64,000 nucleotides of DNA. It comes from Methylopumilus sp947499625 (GTDB taxonomy: Bacteria; Pseudomonadota; Gammaproteobacteria; Burkholderiales; Methylophilaceae). Position 1 is the stretch's first letter, and each line of letters opens with the position of its first letter. A program made the translations under genes and the position numbers. Shown here in pieces: positions 1 to 8,615 of the stretch. The notes below the pieces were generated by a model that was not told the DNA's origin, made no database searches, and saw only the letters and a list, made by a program, of their open reading frames with translations. The stretch lies in contig OZ248397.1 in assembly GCA_965234475.1 (NCBI GenBank), forward strand, positions 1,116,001-1,180,000. Direction: 5' to 3'.

Positions 1-929
1 TATTAGAGGGCTTGAAGCGCGAAGATCTATTTCTTGTTTCTGCGGAGCATTTTATTTCTGATACTGCGGCCTATGCTGATATTCTGCTTCCTGCATCCAT
101 GGGGGCAGAACAAGAAGATATCATTTTATCTTGGGGTCATTTATACCTCACCTATAATACAAAATGTATAGAATCCCCAGGTGAAGCTGTACCAAATTAT
201 GAAATTTTTAGACGCCTTGCTAAAAGATTTGGTTTTAAAGAAGAATGTTTTAAATGGTCAGACAGTGAATGTCTTGAACACTATATCGATTGGAATTCGC
301 CAGCCTGCAAAGGTATAGATTTAGACTATTTGAAAAAACATGGTTATGCGAGAATTAATGTGGGAACAAAAGATAATCGAGTCCCTCACAAAGAAGGAAA
401 ATTTCCAACACCATCAGGTAAATGTGAATTTAGGATAGTCGGGGCTAAGAATTTTGTTGCGGGCCCATTCAGGCAAATGTACGAGGCTTTTCAACCAGGC
501 GATGATATTCCTGAGCTACCTGATTACGTGCCCTCAAAAGAGACAGCATCAGCAAATCCAGCCTTAGCTAAAAAGTATCCATTAAATATTTTGGCACCAA
601 AAAGTCATGGCTTTATTAATTCTAGCTATGCCAATATTGAAAATAAACTTAAGGCCCAAGGAGAACAGTTTGTGATGATTCATCCATTGGATGCCGAAGA
701 AAGAGGGATAAAACATGGTGATCGAGCCAAAATCTTTAATGATCGGGGCTTCTTTGAAGCTGTATCGAAAGTAACGACCGACGTTAATAAAGGTATCGTA
801 GTGACAACCTTAGGTTACTGGAGACAATTAAATAATGGTGTTGTCAATTCAGTGAGTTCAAATGCTTTTGGTGATATGGGGAACTCACCAACTTCTCATG
901 ATTGTTTAGTTGAAGTTCAATTGGCGTAA
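1..929 (+). CDS. Molybdopterin oxidoreductase (formate dehydrogenase-like), C-terminal part
   Basis: This is the C-terminal 300 or so residues of a DMSO-reductase-superfamily molybdoenzyme; the frame is open at the left edge, so the true start and the N-terminal iron-sulfur and active-site parts lie outside. The motif DTAAYADILLPA is typical of the end of the molybdopterin-binding core, and the stretch HPLDAEERGI followed by GDRAKIFNDRG is typical of the C-terminal molybdopterin-dinucleotide-binding beta barrel. In a methylotroph the likeliest role is formate oxidation, but related enzymes with other substrates share this end, so the substrate is inferred. It is followed 11 bases later by moaA, mobA and moeA, which make its cofactor. 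Confidence 0.75.
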   Translation, partial: LEGLKREDLFLVSAEHFISDTAAYADILLPASMGAEQEDIILSWGHLYLTYNTKCIESPGEAVPNYEIFRRLAKRFGFKEECFKWSDSECLEHYIDWNSPACKGIDLDYLKKHGYARINVGTKDNRVPHKEGKFPTPSGKCEFRIVGAKNFVAGPFRQMYEAFQPGDDIPELPDYVPSKETASANPALAKKYPLNILAPKSHGFINSSYANIENKLKAQGEQFVMIHPLDAEERGIKHGDRAKIFNDRGFFEAVSKVTTDVNKGIVVTTLGYWRQLNNGVVNSVSSNAFGDMGNSPTSHDCLVEVQLA

Positions 930-940
930 TTAAACTGAAA

Positions 941-1945
941 GTGCAGAATCATTCTCCCCTTAGATTAATAGATCAATTTCATCGAAAGATTAATTATCTT
1001 CGATTATCCATCACCGATCGATGCGATTTTCGATGCGTTTATTGCATGAGCGAAGATATGCAATTTTTGCCTCGCGATGAAGTTCTCTCTCTAGAAGAGT
1101 CTGCAAGAATTATAAAAATATTCGCTTCTCTTGGCGTCACAAAAGTAAGGATCACAGGTGGGGAGCCTCTCGTTAGAAAAAATATTTCCTGGCTTTTTAA
1201 TGAAATCTCAACAATTCAACCTCTAAAAGAAATTGTCATTACAACGAATGGCAGTCAGCTAGCGCAGCATGCACATATGCTCAAAAGGTCTCGGGTTAAA
1301 CGTATCAATATTAGTCTTGATAGTCTTGATCCTGTTCTTTTCAAAAAAATCACACGTACGGGCGACTTAAATAAAGTGATGCTCGGTATTGATGAAGCTA
1401 TCAAAGAAGATTTTTCGAATCTCAAACTTAATACCGTTTTAATGAAAGGCATCAATGATCACGAAGCAATTGATTTGGTTAACTTTGCATTACATAAAAA
1501 GATGGATATTTCTTTTATTGAAGAAATGCCTTTAGGTAATATTGACCATAAAAGAAAAGATACTTTTATTAGCAATGACGAAGTCTTAAAAAAATTACAG
1601 GCTCATTTTAATTTAATCCCCACTACTTTCTCTTCTGGCGGCCCTGCTAAATATTGGCAAATTGCAAATCAGTCCACTAAGATTGGTTTTATTTCTCCGC
1701 ATAGCCATAATTTTTGCGACACGTGTAATCGTGTGAGGGTTTCATCTAAAGGCGAATTATTTTTATGCTTAGGGCAGGAAGAAAAAATTGAACTCATGCC
1801 TCTTTTACGTCAGTATCCAAATGAAGACTGGCCTATTCAAAAAGCCATTATAGAAAGTATGGCAATCAAACCAGAGGCACACGACTTTAATCTTGAAAAA
1901 ACCAAACCTGCTGTCGTGCGATTTATGTCGCATACCGGAGGGTAA
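941..1945 (+). CDS. moaA: GTP 3',8-cyclase MoaA
   Basis: Radical-SAM enzyme for the first step of molybdenum cofactor synthesis, converting GTP to 3',8-cyclo-dihydro-GTP in the cytoplasm. The N-terminal cluster motif CDFRCVYC (C28, C32, C35) and the C-terminal second-cluster cysteines CDTC plus C276 are present, and the protein ends in the SHTGG tail whose terminal Gly-Gly is a MoaA hallmark. Length 334 residues is normal. It starts with GTG, placed by the need to begin after the preceding gene; the Shine-Dalgarno is weak. It is tightly linked to mobA (6-base gap). Confidence 0.95.
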   Translation: MQNHSPLRLIDQFHRKINYLRLSITDRCDFRCVYCMSEDMQFLPRDEVLSLEESARIIKIFASLGVTKVRITGGEPLVRKNISWLFNEISTIQPLKEIVITTNGSQLAQHAHMLKRSRVKRINISLDSLDPVLFKKITRTGDLNKVMLGIDEAIKEDFSNLKLNTVLMKGINDHEAIDLVNFALHKKMDISFIEEMPLGNIDHKRKDTFISNDEVLKKLQAHFNLIPTTFSSGGPAKYWQIANQSTKIGFISPHSHNFCDTCNRVRVSSKGELFLCLGQEEKIELMPLLRQYPNEDWPIQKAIIESMAIKPEAHDFNLEKTKPAVVRFMSHTGG

Positions 1946-1951
1946 ATTCAA

Positions 1952-2527
1952 ATGAATAACGCAGTCACTGTGGTCATTTTAGCGGGTGGCCAATCAAAAC
2001 GTATGCAAGTGCAAAATAAAGCGACTGTTTTATTTGAAGGCAAGCCGTTAATAGCTCATGTCATTGACCGCATGAAGATTCAGGCAAAACATACCGTCAT
2101 CAATACACATCGAAATCAAAAAGATTTTGAAATATATCAATTACCTCTCATTGATGATGTATCAGATATTCAGGAGGGTCCACTTTTGGGTATCCTAACC
2201 AGCCTTCAAGCCATCAAAACTGATTGGATACAATTTGTCCCTTGCGATACACCCTATCTGCCAAACGATCTCATTGCAATATTAATGAAAGAAGTCGAAG
2301 CCAAAAAAACTTTAGTTGCAGTGCCTGAAACCACTGATGGTTTGCAATCAACTTGTCTTTTATGTCACTCATCAACATTAAACAATCTTCAGATTTTTTT
2401 TAATCAAGGAGGACGAAAAATTGAAGACTGGATTCGTCAGTTAGCTTTTTCAATTGTGCAGTTTAACGATGAGTCGCAATTTTTAAATATAAACACTCAG
2501 GAAGAATTAAAAAAAACATATCCATGA
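1952..2527 (+). CDS. mobA: Molybdenum cofactor guanylyltransferase MobA
   Basis: Nucleotidyltransferase expected to attach GMP to molybdopterin, giving the guanine dinucleotide cofactor used by DMSO-reductase-family enzymes such as the one encoded just upstream. The N-terminal loop LAGGQSKRM, the metal-site region PCDTPYLP and the C-terminal FLNINTQEEL are recognisable. The first loop departs from the usual form: where MobA proteins normally read RMGxDK, this reads RMQVQNKA, so a Gly and an Asp are replaced. Length 191 residues is normal. The stop overlaps the moeA start (ATGA), which indicates translational coupling. Confidence 0.87.
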   Translation: MNNAVTVVILAGGQSKRMQVQNKATVLFEGKPLIAHVIDRMKIQAKHTVINTHRNQKDFEIYQLPLIDDVSDIQEGPLLGILTSLQAIKTDWIQFVPCDTPYLPNDLIAILMKEVEAKKTLVAVPETTDGLQSTCLLCHSSTLNNLQIFFNQGGRKIEDWIRQLAFSIVQFNDESQFLNINTQEELKKTYP

Positions 2528-3801
2528 AAAAAGATATAAGTTTAAGTGACTTAATTTCGGACTCCGGCATGACGAATGGTTATGATCCTAATGCGATGTC
2601 TGTAGTAAAAGCCAAAGCTTGGATTGCTAATTTTTTAAAGCCCACCGATCAAAAAGAAACGATACATATTAAAGATGCACTCAATCGTATTGTTGCTGAA
2701 CCTATCATAGCAACAATGAATGTTCCTAATCATGACAATTCAGCAATGGATGGTTATGCAATGAATTTAGATTTACTTCCCGATCATGGGCCCTTTAAAC
2801 TCAAGGTAACGGGCAAACTTTTTGCAGGAAATCCATTGGAAGGCAATGCAGAAGGAGCTTTACGTATTATGACGGGAGCTACGATTCCTTATGGATTAAA
2901 TGCAGTTATTCCTCAAGAGCATGTTGAACTCAATGAGGGTGTTATTACATTTCAAACAAAACCTCAAGCAAATCAAAATATTCGGCGTGCGGGTGAAGAT
3001 ATTAAAACTGGGCAAACAATACTAAAAAATGGCAGGTCCATAGAGCCTTGTGATTTAGGTCTCCTTGCCTCATTAGGTATAGATTCAATTAAGGTTTACC
3101 GAAAAATTAAGGTAGCTTTTTTTTCAACGGGTGACGAAATCATTTCACTCGGCAACCCTTTATTGCCTGGTCAAGTATATGACAGCAATCGCTACAGCCT
3201 GATAGGCCTTTTAAAACGTCTTGATGTAGAAACGTTCGATCTTGGCGTTATCCCTGATGATAAAAAAATCATTGAAGATACATTAAAAAAAGCAAGCGAT
3301 ATCGCTGATATCGTTATTACTACGGGGGGTGTTTCCGTTGGCGAGGCAGATTACATGAAAGACATTTTAAAAAAAATAGGTGAAATTTTATTTTGGAAAA
3401 TTTCTATGAAGCCTGGAAAGCCGCTAGCTTACGGGAAAATTGGTCAGTGTCATTATTTTGGACTTCCGGGAAATCCTGTATCGACGATGGTTACTTTTTA
3501 TCAATTTGTAAGAGAGGCTGTTCTTACTTTATCAGGCCAGACACCCGTCCCTAAAATACCAATTATTAAAGCAAAACTTTTAGGGCCCCTGAAAAAAATT
3601 CCCGGTCGAACAGAATTTCAAAGAGGCGCTTATGAACAAGATGATCAAGGTACATTTAAAGTGAGTCCTTTGAAAGACCAAGGATCGGGTATTTTAAGAT
3701 CCATGAGTGAAGCAAATTGCTTTATTTTGCTTCATGAAGATACCGCTCATTTAGAAAAAGATATGTGGGTCGATATTCAATTATTTGATAATCTTTTTTA
3801 A
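2524..3801 (+). CDS. moeA: Molybdopterin molybdenumtransferase MoeA
   Basis: Inserts molybdate into adenylylated molybdopterin, the last shared step of cofactor assembly. The MoeA N-terminal motif NSAMDGYAM (about residues 72-80), the MogA-like core with FSTGDE, TTGGVSVGEADYM and GLPGNPVS, and the small C-terminal domain are all present. At 425 residues it is slightly longer than E. coli MoeA because of roughly 20 extra N-terminal residues. It overlaps mobA by four bases. MoaC, MoaD, MoaE and MogA are not in the window. Confidence 0.95.
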   Translation: MKKDISLSDLISDSGMTNGYDPNAMSVVKAKAWIANFLKPTDQKETIHIKDALNRIVAEPIIATMNVPNHDNSAMDGYAMNLDLLPDHGPFKLKVTGKLFAGNPLEGNAEGALRIMTGATIPYGLNAVIPQEHVELNEGVITFQTKPQANQNIRRAGEDIKTGQTILKNGRSIEPCDLGLLASLGIDSIKVYRKIKVAFFSTGDEIISLGNPLLPGQVYDSNRYSLIGLLKRLDVETFDLGVIPDDKKIIEDTLKKASDIADIVITTGGVSVGEADYMKDILKKIGEILFWKISMKPGKPLAYGKIGQCHYFGLPGNPVSTMVTFYQFVREAVLTLSGQTPVPKIPIIKAKLLGPLKKIPGRTEFQRGAYEQDDQGTFKVSPLKDQGSGILRSMSEANCFILLHEDTAHLEKDMWVDIQLFDNLF

Positions 3802-3903
3802 GCTTAAAAAATATAATTTTATTTACACCAAAGTTCCCTAAACGTTTAAATATTTTTCTAACATCTCATCACTTTTTTATTAAAAATCGCTTAATATAGA
3901 GAC

Positions 3904-4371
3904 GTGGAAATCAATAAAAAAGTACCCTCACTTAAACTTCCTGGCACCAGTGGTCTTCAATTTAATCTATCGGATTACAAAGATCATTATCTTGTTATTT
4001 ACTTCTACCCTAAAGATGCAACCCCAGGCTGTACCACGCAAGGCGTTGACTTTAGAGATGCTTATAAAAAATTTCAGGCACTTAATACAGAGGTACTTGG
4101 TATTTCTCGTGACACATTAAAGTCTCACGAAAACTTCAAAGCAAAATTTACATTTCCCTTCGAGCTTTTAAGTGACGAAGAAGAAAAAGCATGCGAATTA
4201 TTCGGTGTCATAAAAATGAAAAATATGTATGGTAAACAGGTAAGAGGTATTGAACGAAGTACATTTGTAATTGATCCAGATGGCAAATTGATTCAGGCTT
4301 GGCGAGGTGTTAAAGTCGAAGGCCATGTCCAAGAAGTTTTGCAATTTATTAAACAATATAACTCTATTTAA
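3904..4371 (+). CDS. bcp: Bcp/PrxQ-type peroxiredoxin
   Basis: Thiol peroxidase of the AhpC/TSA fold, 155 residues, cytoplasmic (no signal peptide). The peroxidatic cysteine is C43 in TPGCTTQG. The resolving cysteine usually found five residues later is Val48, but C97 lies in the helix where another PrxQ subgroup (known from Xylella) places its resolving cysteine, so a C43-C97 disulfide is plausible. It starts with GTG; no in-frame ATG fits better. It is followed after two bases by the PhoH gene, which suggests one transcript. A second Bcp-like protein, membrane-anchored and with the classical cysteine pair, lies at 34151-34675. Confidence 0.9.
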   Translation: MEINKKVPSLKLPGTSGLQFNLSDYKDHYLVIYFYPKDATPGCTTQGVDFRDAYKKFQALNTEVLGISRDTLKSHENFKAKFTFPFELLSDEEEKACELFGVIKMKNMYGKQVRGIERSTFVIDPDGKLIQAWRGVKVEGHVQEVLQFIKQYNSI

Positions 4372-4373
4372 CT

Positions 4374-5768
4374 ATGGCCAAAAAAAATAGCACGACCAAA
4401 CTCTTTGTATTAGATACCAATGTATTAATGCACGACCCTTCAAGCATTTTCAGATTTGAAGAACATGATATATACCTTCCCATGGTCACATTGGAAGAGT
4501 TAGACAATAATAAGAAAGGTGTCAGTGAAGTTGCTCGCAACGCAAGACAAACGAGTCGCAATTTAGAAGAGATTATAGGTACCAATGAGGAAAGTTTAGA
4601 AAAGGGTCGTTCACTTGGCATCAAAGGCAACACTCATGTCACAGGTAAACTTTTCTTACAAACAACTTCGCTCCCTCATGATTTACCCATGCTCGCTGGC
4701 AGTAAAGCCGACAATCAAATTTTAGGGATCGTAGCATACCTCAAAAAAGAACATCCTGATCGTCAAGTCATTCTCGTTAGTAAAGACATCAATATTCGTA
4801 TTAAAGCCAGAGCTCTAGGCATTGCTGCTGAAGATTACTTTAATGACAAGGTGCTCGAAGATACCGAATTGCTTTATACGGGTATCACAGAGCTTCCTGT
4901 AGATTTCTGGGAGAAGCACAGCAAAGATATGGAATCATGGCAAGAAAATAGCAAAATGTTTTATCGACTGACAGGGCCTATGTGTCTTAATTTCTCTGTC
5001 AATGAATTTATTTTTTACGAATTCGATAAACCCTTCCACGCTATAGTTAGAAAAATTTCCGGTAAAACAGCGACTCTCGAAGTTATTAAAGATTTTATTA
5101 ATGGCAAACATAATATCTGGGGTATTAACGCTAAAAATAGAGAACAAAATTTTGCATTAAATCTACTGATGGATCCTGATATTGATTTTGTGACACTTCT
5201 AGGTCAAGCTGGTACCGGAAAAACACTGCTCACTCTAGCTGCAGGATTAGCGCAAACACTTGATAAAAAAATCTATAATGAAATTATCATGACGCGTGTC
5301 ACGGTTCCTGTAGGGGAAGACATCGGTTTCTTGCCAGGCACCGAAGAAGAAAAAATGACACCATGGATGGGCGCATTGGAAGATAACTTGGATGTGCTTA
5401 ATAAAACCGACGAAGAAGCTGGTGAATGGGGAAGAGCTGCGACACAAGATCTTATTCGTTCACGTATCAAAGTAAAATCGCTTAATTTTATGCGTGGCCG
5501 AACATTCCTTCACAAATACCTCATTATTGATGAAGCACAAAATCTAACGCCTAAACAAATGAAAACGCTTATTACGCGGGCAGGTCCAGGCACTAAAGTT
5601 GTATGTCTGGGTAATATTGCGCAAATTGATACGCCCTATTTAACTGAAGGCAGTTCAGGCTTAACTTATGTTGTCGATCGCTTTAAAGGTTGGGATCATA
5701 ACGGTCATATCACACTTGTGCGTGGTGAACGTTCACGCTTAGCAGATTATGCTGCAGAAACGCTTTAA
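4374..5768 (+). CDS. PIN domain - PhoH family ATPase
   Basis: Two-domain protein of 464 residues. An N-terminal PIN ribonuclease-like domain opens with LFVLDTNVLMHD (first acidic residue D14). A C-terminal PhoH P-loop ATPase has Walker A GQAGTGKT at about residues 277-284 and Walker B YLIIDEAQN at about 382-390. This is the PhoH2/YlaK arrangement, whose members have been described as RNA helicase/nucleases; the role here is inferred from the family. Its 3' end overlaps the start of the downstream transporter by 20 bases. Confidence 0.9.
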   Translation: MAKKNSTTKLFVLDTNVLMHDPSSIFRFEEHDIYLPMVTLEELDNNKKGVSEVARNARQTSRNLEEIIGTNEESLEKGRSLGIKGNTHVTGKLFLQTTSLPHDLPMLAGSKADNQILGIVAYLKKEHPDRQVILVSKDINIRIKARALGIAAEDYFNDKVLEDTELLYTGITELPVDFWEKHSKDMESWQENSKMFYRLTGPMCLNFSVNEFIFYEFDKPFHAIVRKISGKTATLEVIKDFINGKHNIWGINAKNREQNFALNLLMDPDIDFVTLLGQAGTGKTLLTLAAGLAQTLDKKIYNEIIMTRVTVPVGEDIGFLPGTEEEKMTPWMGALEDNLDVLNKTDEEAGEWGRAATQDLIRSRIKVKSLNFMRGRTFLHKYLIIDEAQNLTPKQMKTLITRAGPGTKVVCLGNIAQIDTPYLTEGSSGLTYVVDRFKGWDHNGHITLVRGERSRLADYAAETL

Positions 5769-6942
5769 CTTAAAAGTCTCAAAAGGTTTTGCTCCTTTAC
5801 TGATTGCACAGTTTTTATCAGCACTTGCTGATAATGCGCTTTTATTTGCAGCTATTGCATTACTCGCTCAACTCAATGCTCCTAATTGGCATCAGCCTCT
5901 CTTGCTACAATTTTTTGTGATCTCTTATATTATTTTGGCACCTTTCGTAGGTGGCATCGCAGATGCTTATCCCAAAGGTCGTGTCATGTTTTACTCCAAT
6001 GCTATTAAATTCATCGGGAGTTTATCTATGCTATTAGGTATGCAGCCCCTTTACGCATATGCGATTGTGGGTGTAGGAGCTGCGGCATACTCGCCTGCAA
6101 AGTATGGCATTTTGACTGAGCTTCTGCCGCCTAAAGAACTTGTGATGGCAAATGGATGGATGGAAGGCTCAACAGTCTTTGCGATTATTTTAGGCTCCAT
6201 TATTGGTGGTGCGCTCGCTCAATTTGACCCTCTTATTGCCATCATTATAATTACAGGGCTTTATTTACTCGCTGCTGTTTTTAATCGTTACATTCCATTA
6301 TTTCCTACTGATCACAAACTGACAAAAAAGAATCCTCTATTTATGATGAAAGATTTCTGGCATGCATTTAAAGTGTTATGGAAAGATCCTGAAGGTCAAT
6401 TATCCCTTGCAGTGACCACCCTCTTCTGGGGTGCAGGTGCTTCATTAAGATTGATTGTCATTGCATGGGCAAGCTATGCATTACAATTTAATTTAGAAGA
6501 GGCAACGCGCTTAACAGCTATGGTTGCTTTTGGTATTGCCATTGGATCAGTCATAGCAGCTCGCTATATTAGCCTTAAAGATTCGGTAAAAGTGCTACCA
6601 GCTGGCATTCTTATGGGTGGCTTTGTGATGACTATGGTTGTGATCCATGATTGGCATATCGCAGCTCTTATCTTTTTACTGATTGGTGCATTAAGTGGAT
6701 TTTTTATTGTCCCATTGAATGCACTCCTTCAACATCGAGGCCATTTACTTATTGGTGCAGGCCACTCCATTGCTGTGCAAAACTTTAATGAAAATATTGG
6801 GATTCTTTTATTAAGTGGTACTTATACTTGGATGGTAAGAGAAGAATTTTCCATCAATACTATTATCATTCTTTTAGGTTTATTTGTGAGTATCACAATG
6901 CTTGCAATCTATAGGCATTATAAAAAAATAGTACAAAGCTAA
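5749..6942 (+). CDS. lplT: LplT-like lysophospholipid transporter (MFS)
   Basis: Major facilitator superfamily membrane protein, 397 residues, about 12 hydrophobic segments. The N-terminal stretch AQFLSALADNALLFA, then ILAPFVGGIADAYPKGRVM and AAYSPAKYGILTE, match the LplT subfamily, which flips lysophospholipids into the inner leaflet for re-acylation. The ATG at 5749 lies inside the 3' end of the PhoH gene, implying coupled translation. No acyltransferase partner (Aas) is visible nearby, so the substrate is assigned by family resemblance. The gene is convergent with pntB, with a 5-base gap. Confidence 0.82.
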   Translation: MLQKRFNLKVSKGFAPLLIAQFLSALADNALLFAAIALLAQLNAPNWHQPLLLQFFVISYIILAPFVGGIADAYPKGRVMFYSNAIKFIGSLSMLLGMQPLYAYAIVGVGAAAYSPAKYGILTELLPPKELVMANGWMEGSTVFAIILGSIIGGALAQFDPLIAIIIITGLYLLAAVFNRYIPLFPTDHKLTKKNPLFMMKDFWHAFKVLWKDPEGQLSLAVTTLFWGAGASLRLIVIAWASYALQFNLEEATRLTAMVAFGIAIGSVIAARYISLKDSVKVLPAGILMGGFVMTMVVIHDWHIAALIFLLIGALSGFFIVPLNALLQHRGHLLIGAGHSIAVQNFNENIGILLLSGTYTWMVREEFSINTIIILLGLFVSITMLAIYRHYKKIVQS

Positions 6943-6947
6943 CAGAC

Positions 6948-8303
6948 TTAATCTATTGCTTTAACAATGTCATCAGTAACTTTTTTTGCATCTCCAAATA
7001 CCATTATAGTTTTATCTAAATAAAATAATTCATTATCCAGCCCTGCATAACCTGGAGACATTGAACGTTTATTTACAATAATAGTCTTCGCTTTATATGC
7101 TTCTAGAATAGGCATGCCATAAATAGGACTGCCAGGTTTTTTCGCTTGTGGATTAACGACATCATTCGCTCCAATCACAAGGACAACGTCTGTTTCAGCA
7201 AACTCATTGTTAATATCTTCCATTTCGACAATCATCTCGTAAGGAACATCTGCTTCGGCCAAAAGCACATTCATATGCCCAGGCATTCTTCCTGCAACTG
7301 GATGAATTGCGTATTTAACCTTAATACCTTTACTGATAAGTTTTGCAGTTAATTCTTGCAAAGCATGCTGAGCTCTTGCTACGGCTAAGCCATACCCAGG
7401 CACAATAATCACTGAATCTGCATTCGATAATAAAAATGCAACATCCTCAACCGAGCCTGATTTTGATATTTTTTGACTTTGATAAGAATCGTCTACTGCA
7501 GCAGTGTCTGCACCAAAACCTCCTAATAACACAGAAACAATAGAACGATTCATTGCTTTACACATAATGTAAGAAAGAATTGCGCCTGAAGCGCCCACAC
7601 ACGCCCCTGCAATAATTAAAACAGAGTTATTAAGAGAAAACCCGATACCTGCGGCAGCCCATCCTGAATAACTATTTAGCATCGAAACTACAACCGGCAT
7701 ATCTGCACCACCGATTGGAATAATAAGGGTTACTCCAAGTATAAATGCAATAAAGCACATCAAAAGAAATATAGAAGTATCGTGTGTGCTATAAAAAAAG
7801 ATTCCTGCTGAAATCATTGCAATAAATAAAAATAGATTTAAAAGATGCTGGCCTTTAAATTGAATCATTTTTGCACTGAATTTTCCAGAAAGCTTTCCAA
7901 ATGCAACGACTGAAGCTGAAAACGTAATAGCGCCAATAAAAGCACCAATACATAACTCAATTCTCTGAGCATCACTATGAACATCGTTTGTATTAAATAC
8001 TGCAGCAATTGCAATGAGCACAGCTGCTAAACCTACAAAGGAATGCATTAAAGCGACAAGCTCAGGCATGCTCGTCATCTCGACTTTTTTGGCTGCAAAG
8101 ATTCCAATCAAAGCACCAATTAATATTGCAATACCCACCATAGGAACAATTAAGTTATGCCCAATATTAAATGTAGTTAAAATTGCAACTGCCATTCCAA
8201 TCATACCGAGTGTATTTCCTAGTCTCGATGTTTTAGGTGAGGAGAGCCCTTTAAGAGAAAAGATAAATAATACTGCTGATAATAAATATAATAATGAAGC
8301 CAT
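6948..8303 (-). CDS. pntB: NAD(P) transhydrogenase subunit beta
   Basis: Beta subunit of the proton-translocating transhydrogenase that moves hydride between NADH and NADP+ at the cytoplasmic membrane. The N-terminal half is a set of hydrophobic helices; the C-terminal half is the NADP(H)-binding domain III with VPGYGLAVARAQH and HPVAGRMPGHMNVLLAEA. Length 451 residues is normal. It is the last gene of pntAA-pntAB-pntB, with three bases separating it from pntAB. In a methylotroph it would rebalance NADH and NADPH produced by C1 oxidation (inference). Confidence 0.95.
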   Translation of the reverse strand: MASLLYLLSAVLFIFSLKGLSSPKTSRLGNTLGMIGMAVAILTTFNIGHNLIVPMVGIAILIGALIGIFAAKKVEMTSMPELVALMHSFVGLAAVLIAIAAVFNTNDVHSDAQRIELCIGAFIGAITFSASVVAFGKLSGKFSAKMIQFKGQHLLNLFLFIAMISAGIFFYSTHDTSIFLLMCFIAFILGVTLIIPIGGADMPVVVSMLNSYSGWAAAGIGFSLNNSVLIIAGACVGASGAILSYIMCKAMNRSIVSVLLGGFGADTAAVDDSYQSQKISKSGSVEDVAFLLSNADSVIIVPGYGLAVARAQHALQELTAKLISKGIKVKYAIHPVAGRMPGHMNVLLAEADVPYEMIVEMEDINNEFAETDVVLVIGANDVVNPQAKKPGSPIYGMPILEAYKAKTIIVNKRSMSPGYAGLDNELFYLDKTIMVFGDAKKVTDDIVKAID

Positions 8304-8306
8304 GAT

Positions 8307-8615
8307 TTAATCTTTGTTGGTACGTTCTTTCTTTTTAAACATATCTAACATTCTTTTTGTCACCATAAAACCCCCAAAAATATTAACTGACGTGAGTAAT
8401 ATCGCAGTGAATGCTAATACACTCGTTAAGTTAATTTCATGATCATTGATAGGGACGGCTTGTAAAATTGCACCTACAATCACAATGCCAGAAATAGCAT
8501 TGGTCACAGACATAAGAGGTGTATGTAGAGCAGGTGTGACATTCCACACAACGTGATAGCCAACAAATATAGCTAATACAAAAATTGAAATGTTTTGGAT
8601 GGTCATTAAATCCAT
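8307..8615 (-). CDS. pntAB: NAD(P) transhydrogenase subunit alpha, membrane part
   Basis: Small membrane subunit of 102 residues carrying three hydrophobic helices (for example ISIFVLAIFVGYHVVW near the N terminus), equivalent to the C-terminal membrane segment of E. coli PntA. The split of the alpha subunit into two proteins is common in alpha- and betaproteobacteria. Its ATG overlaps the pntAA stop by one base (TAATG), which indicates translational coupling, and it lies three bases upstream of pntB. Confidence 0.93.
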   Translation of the reverse strand: MDLMTIQNISIFVLAIFVGYHVVWNVTPALHTPLMSVTNAISGIVIVGAILQAVPINDHEINLTSVLAFTAILLTSVNIFGGFMVTKRMLDMFKKKERTNKD

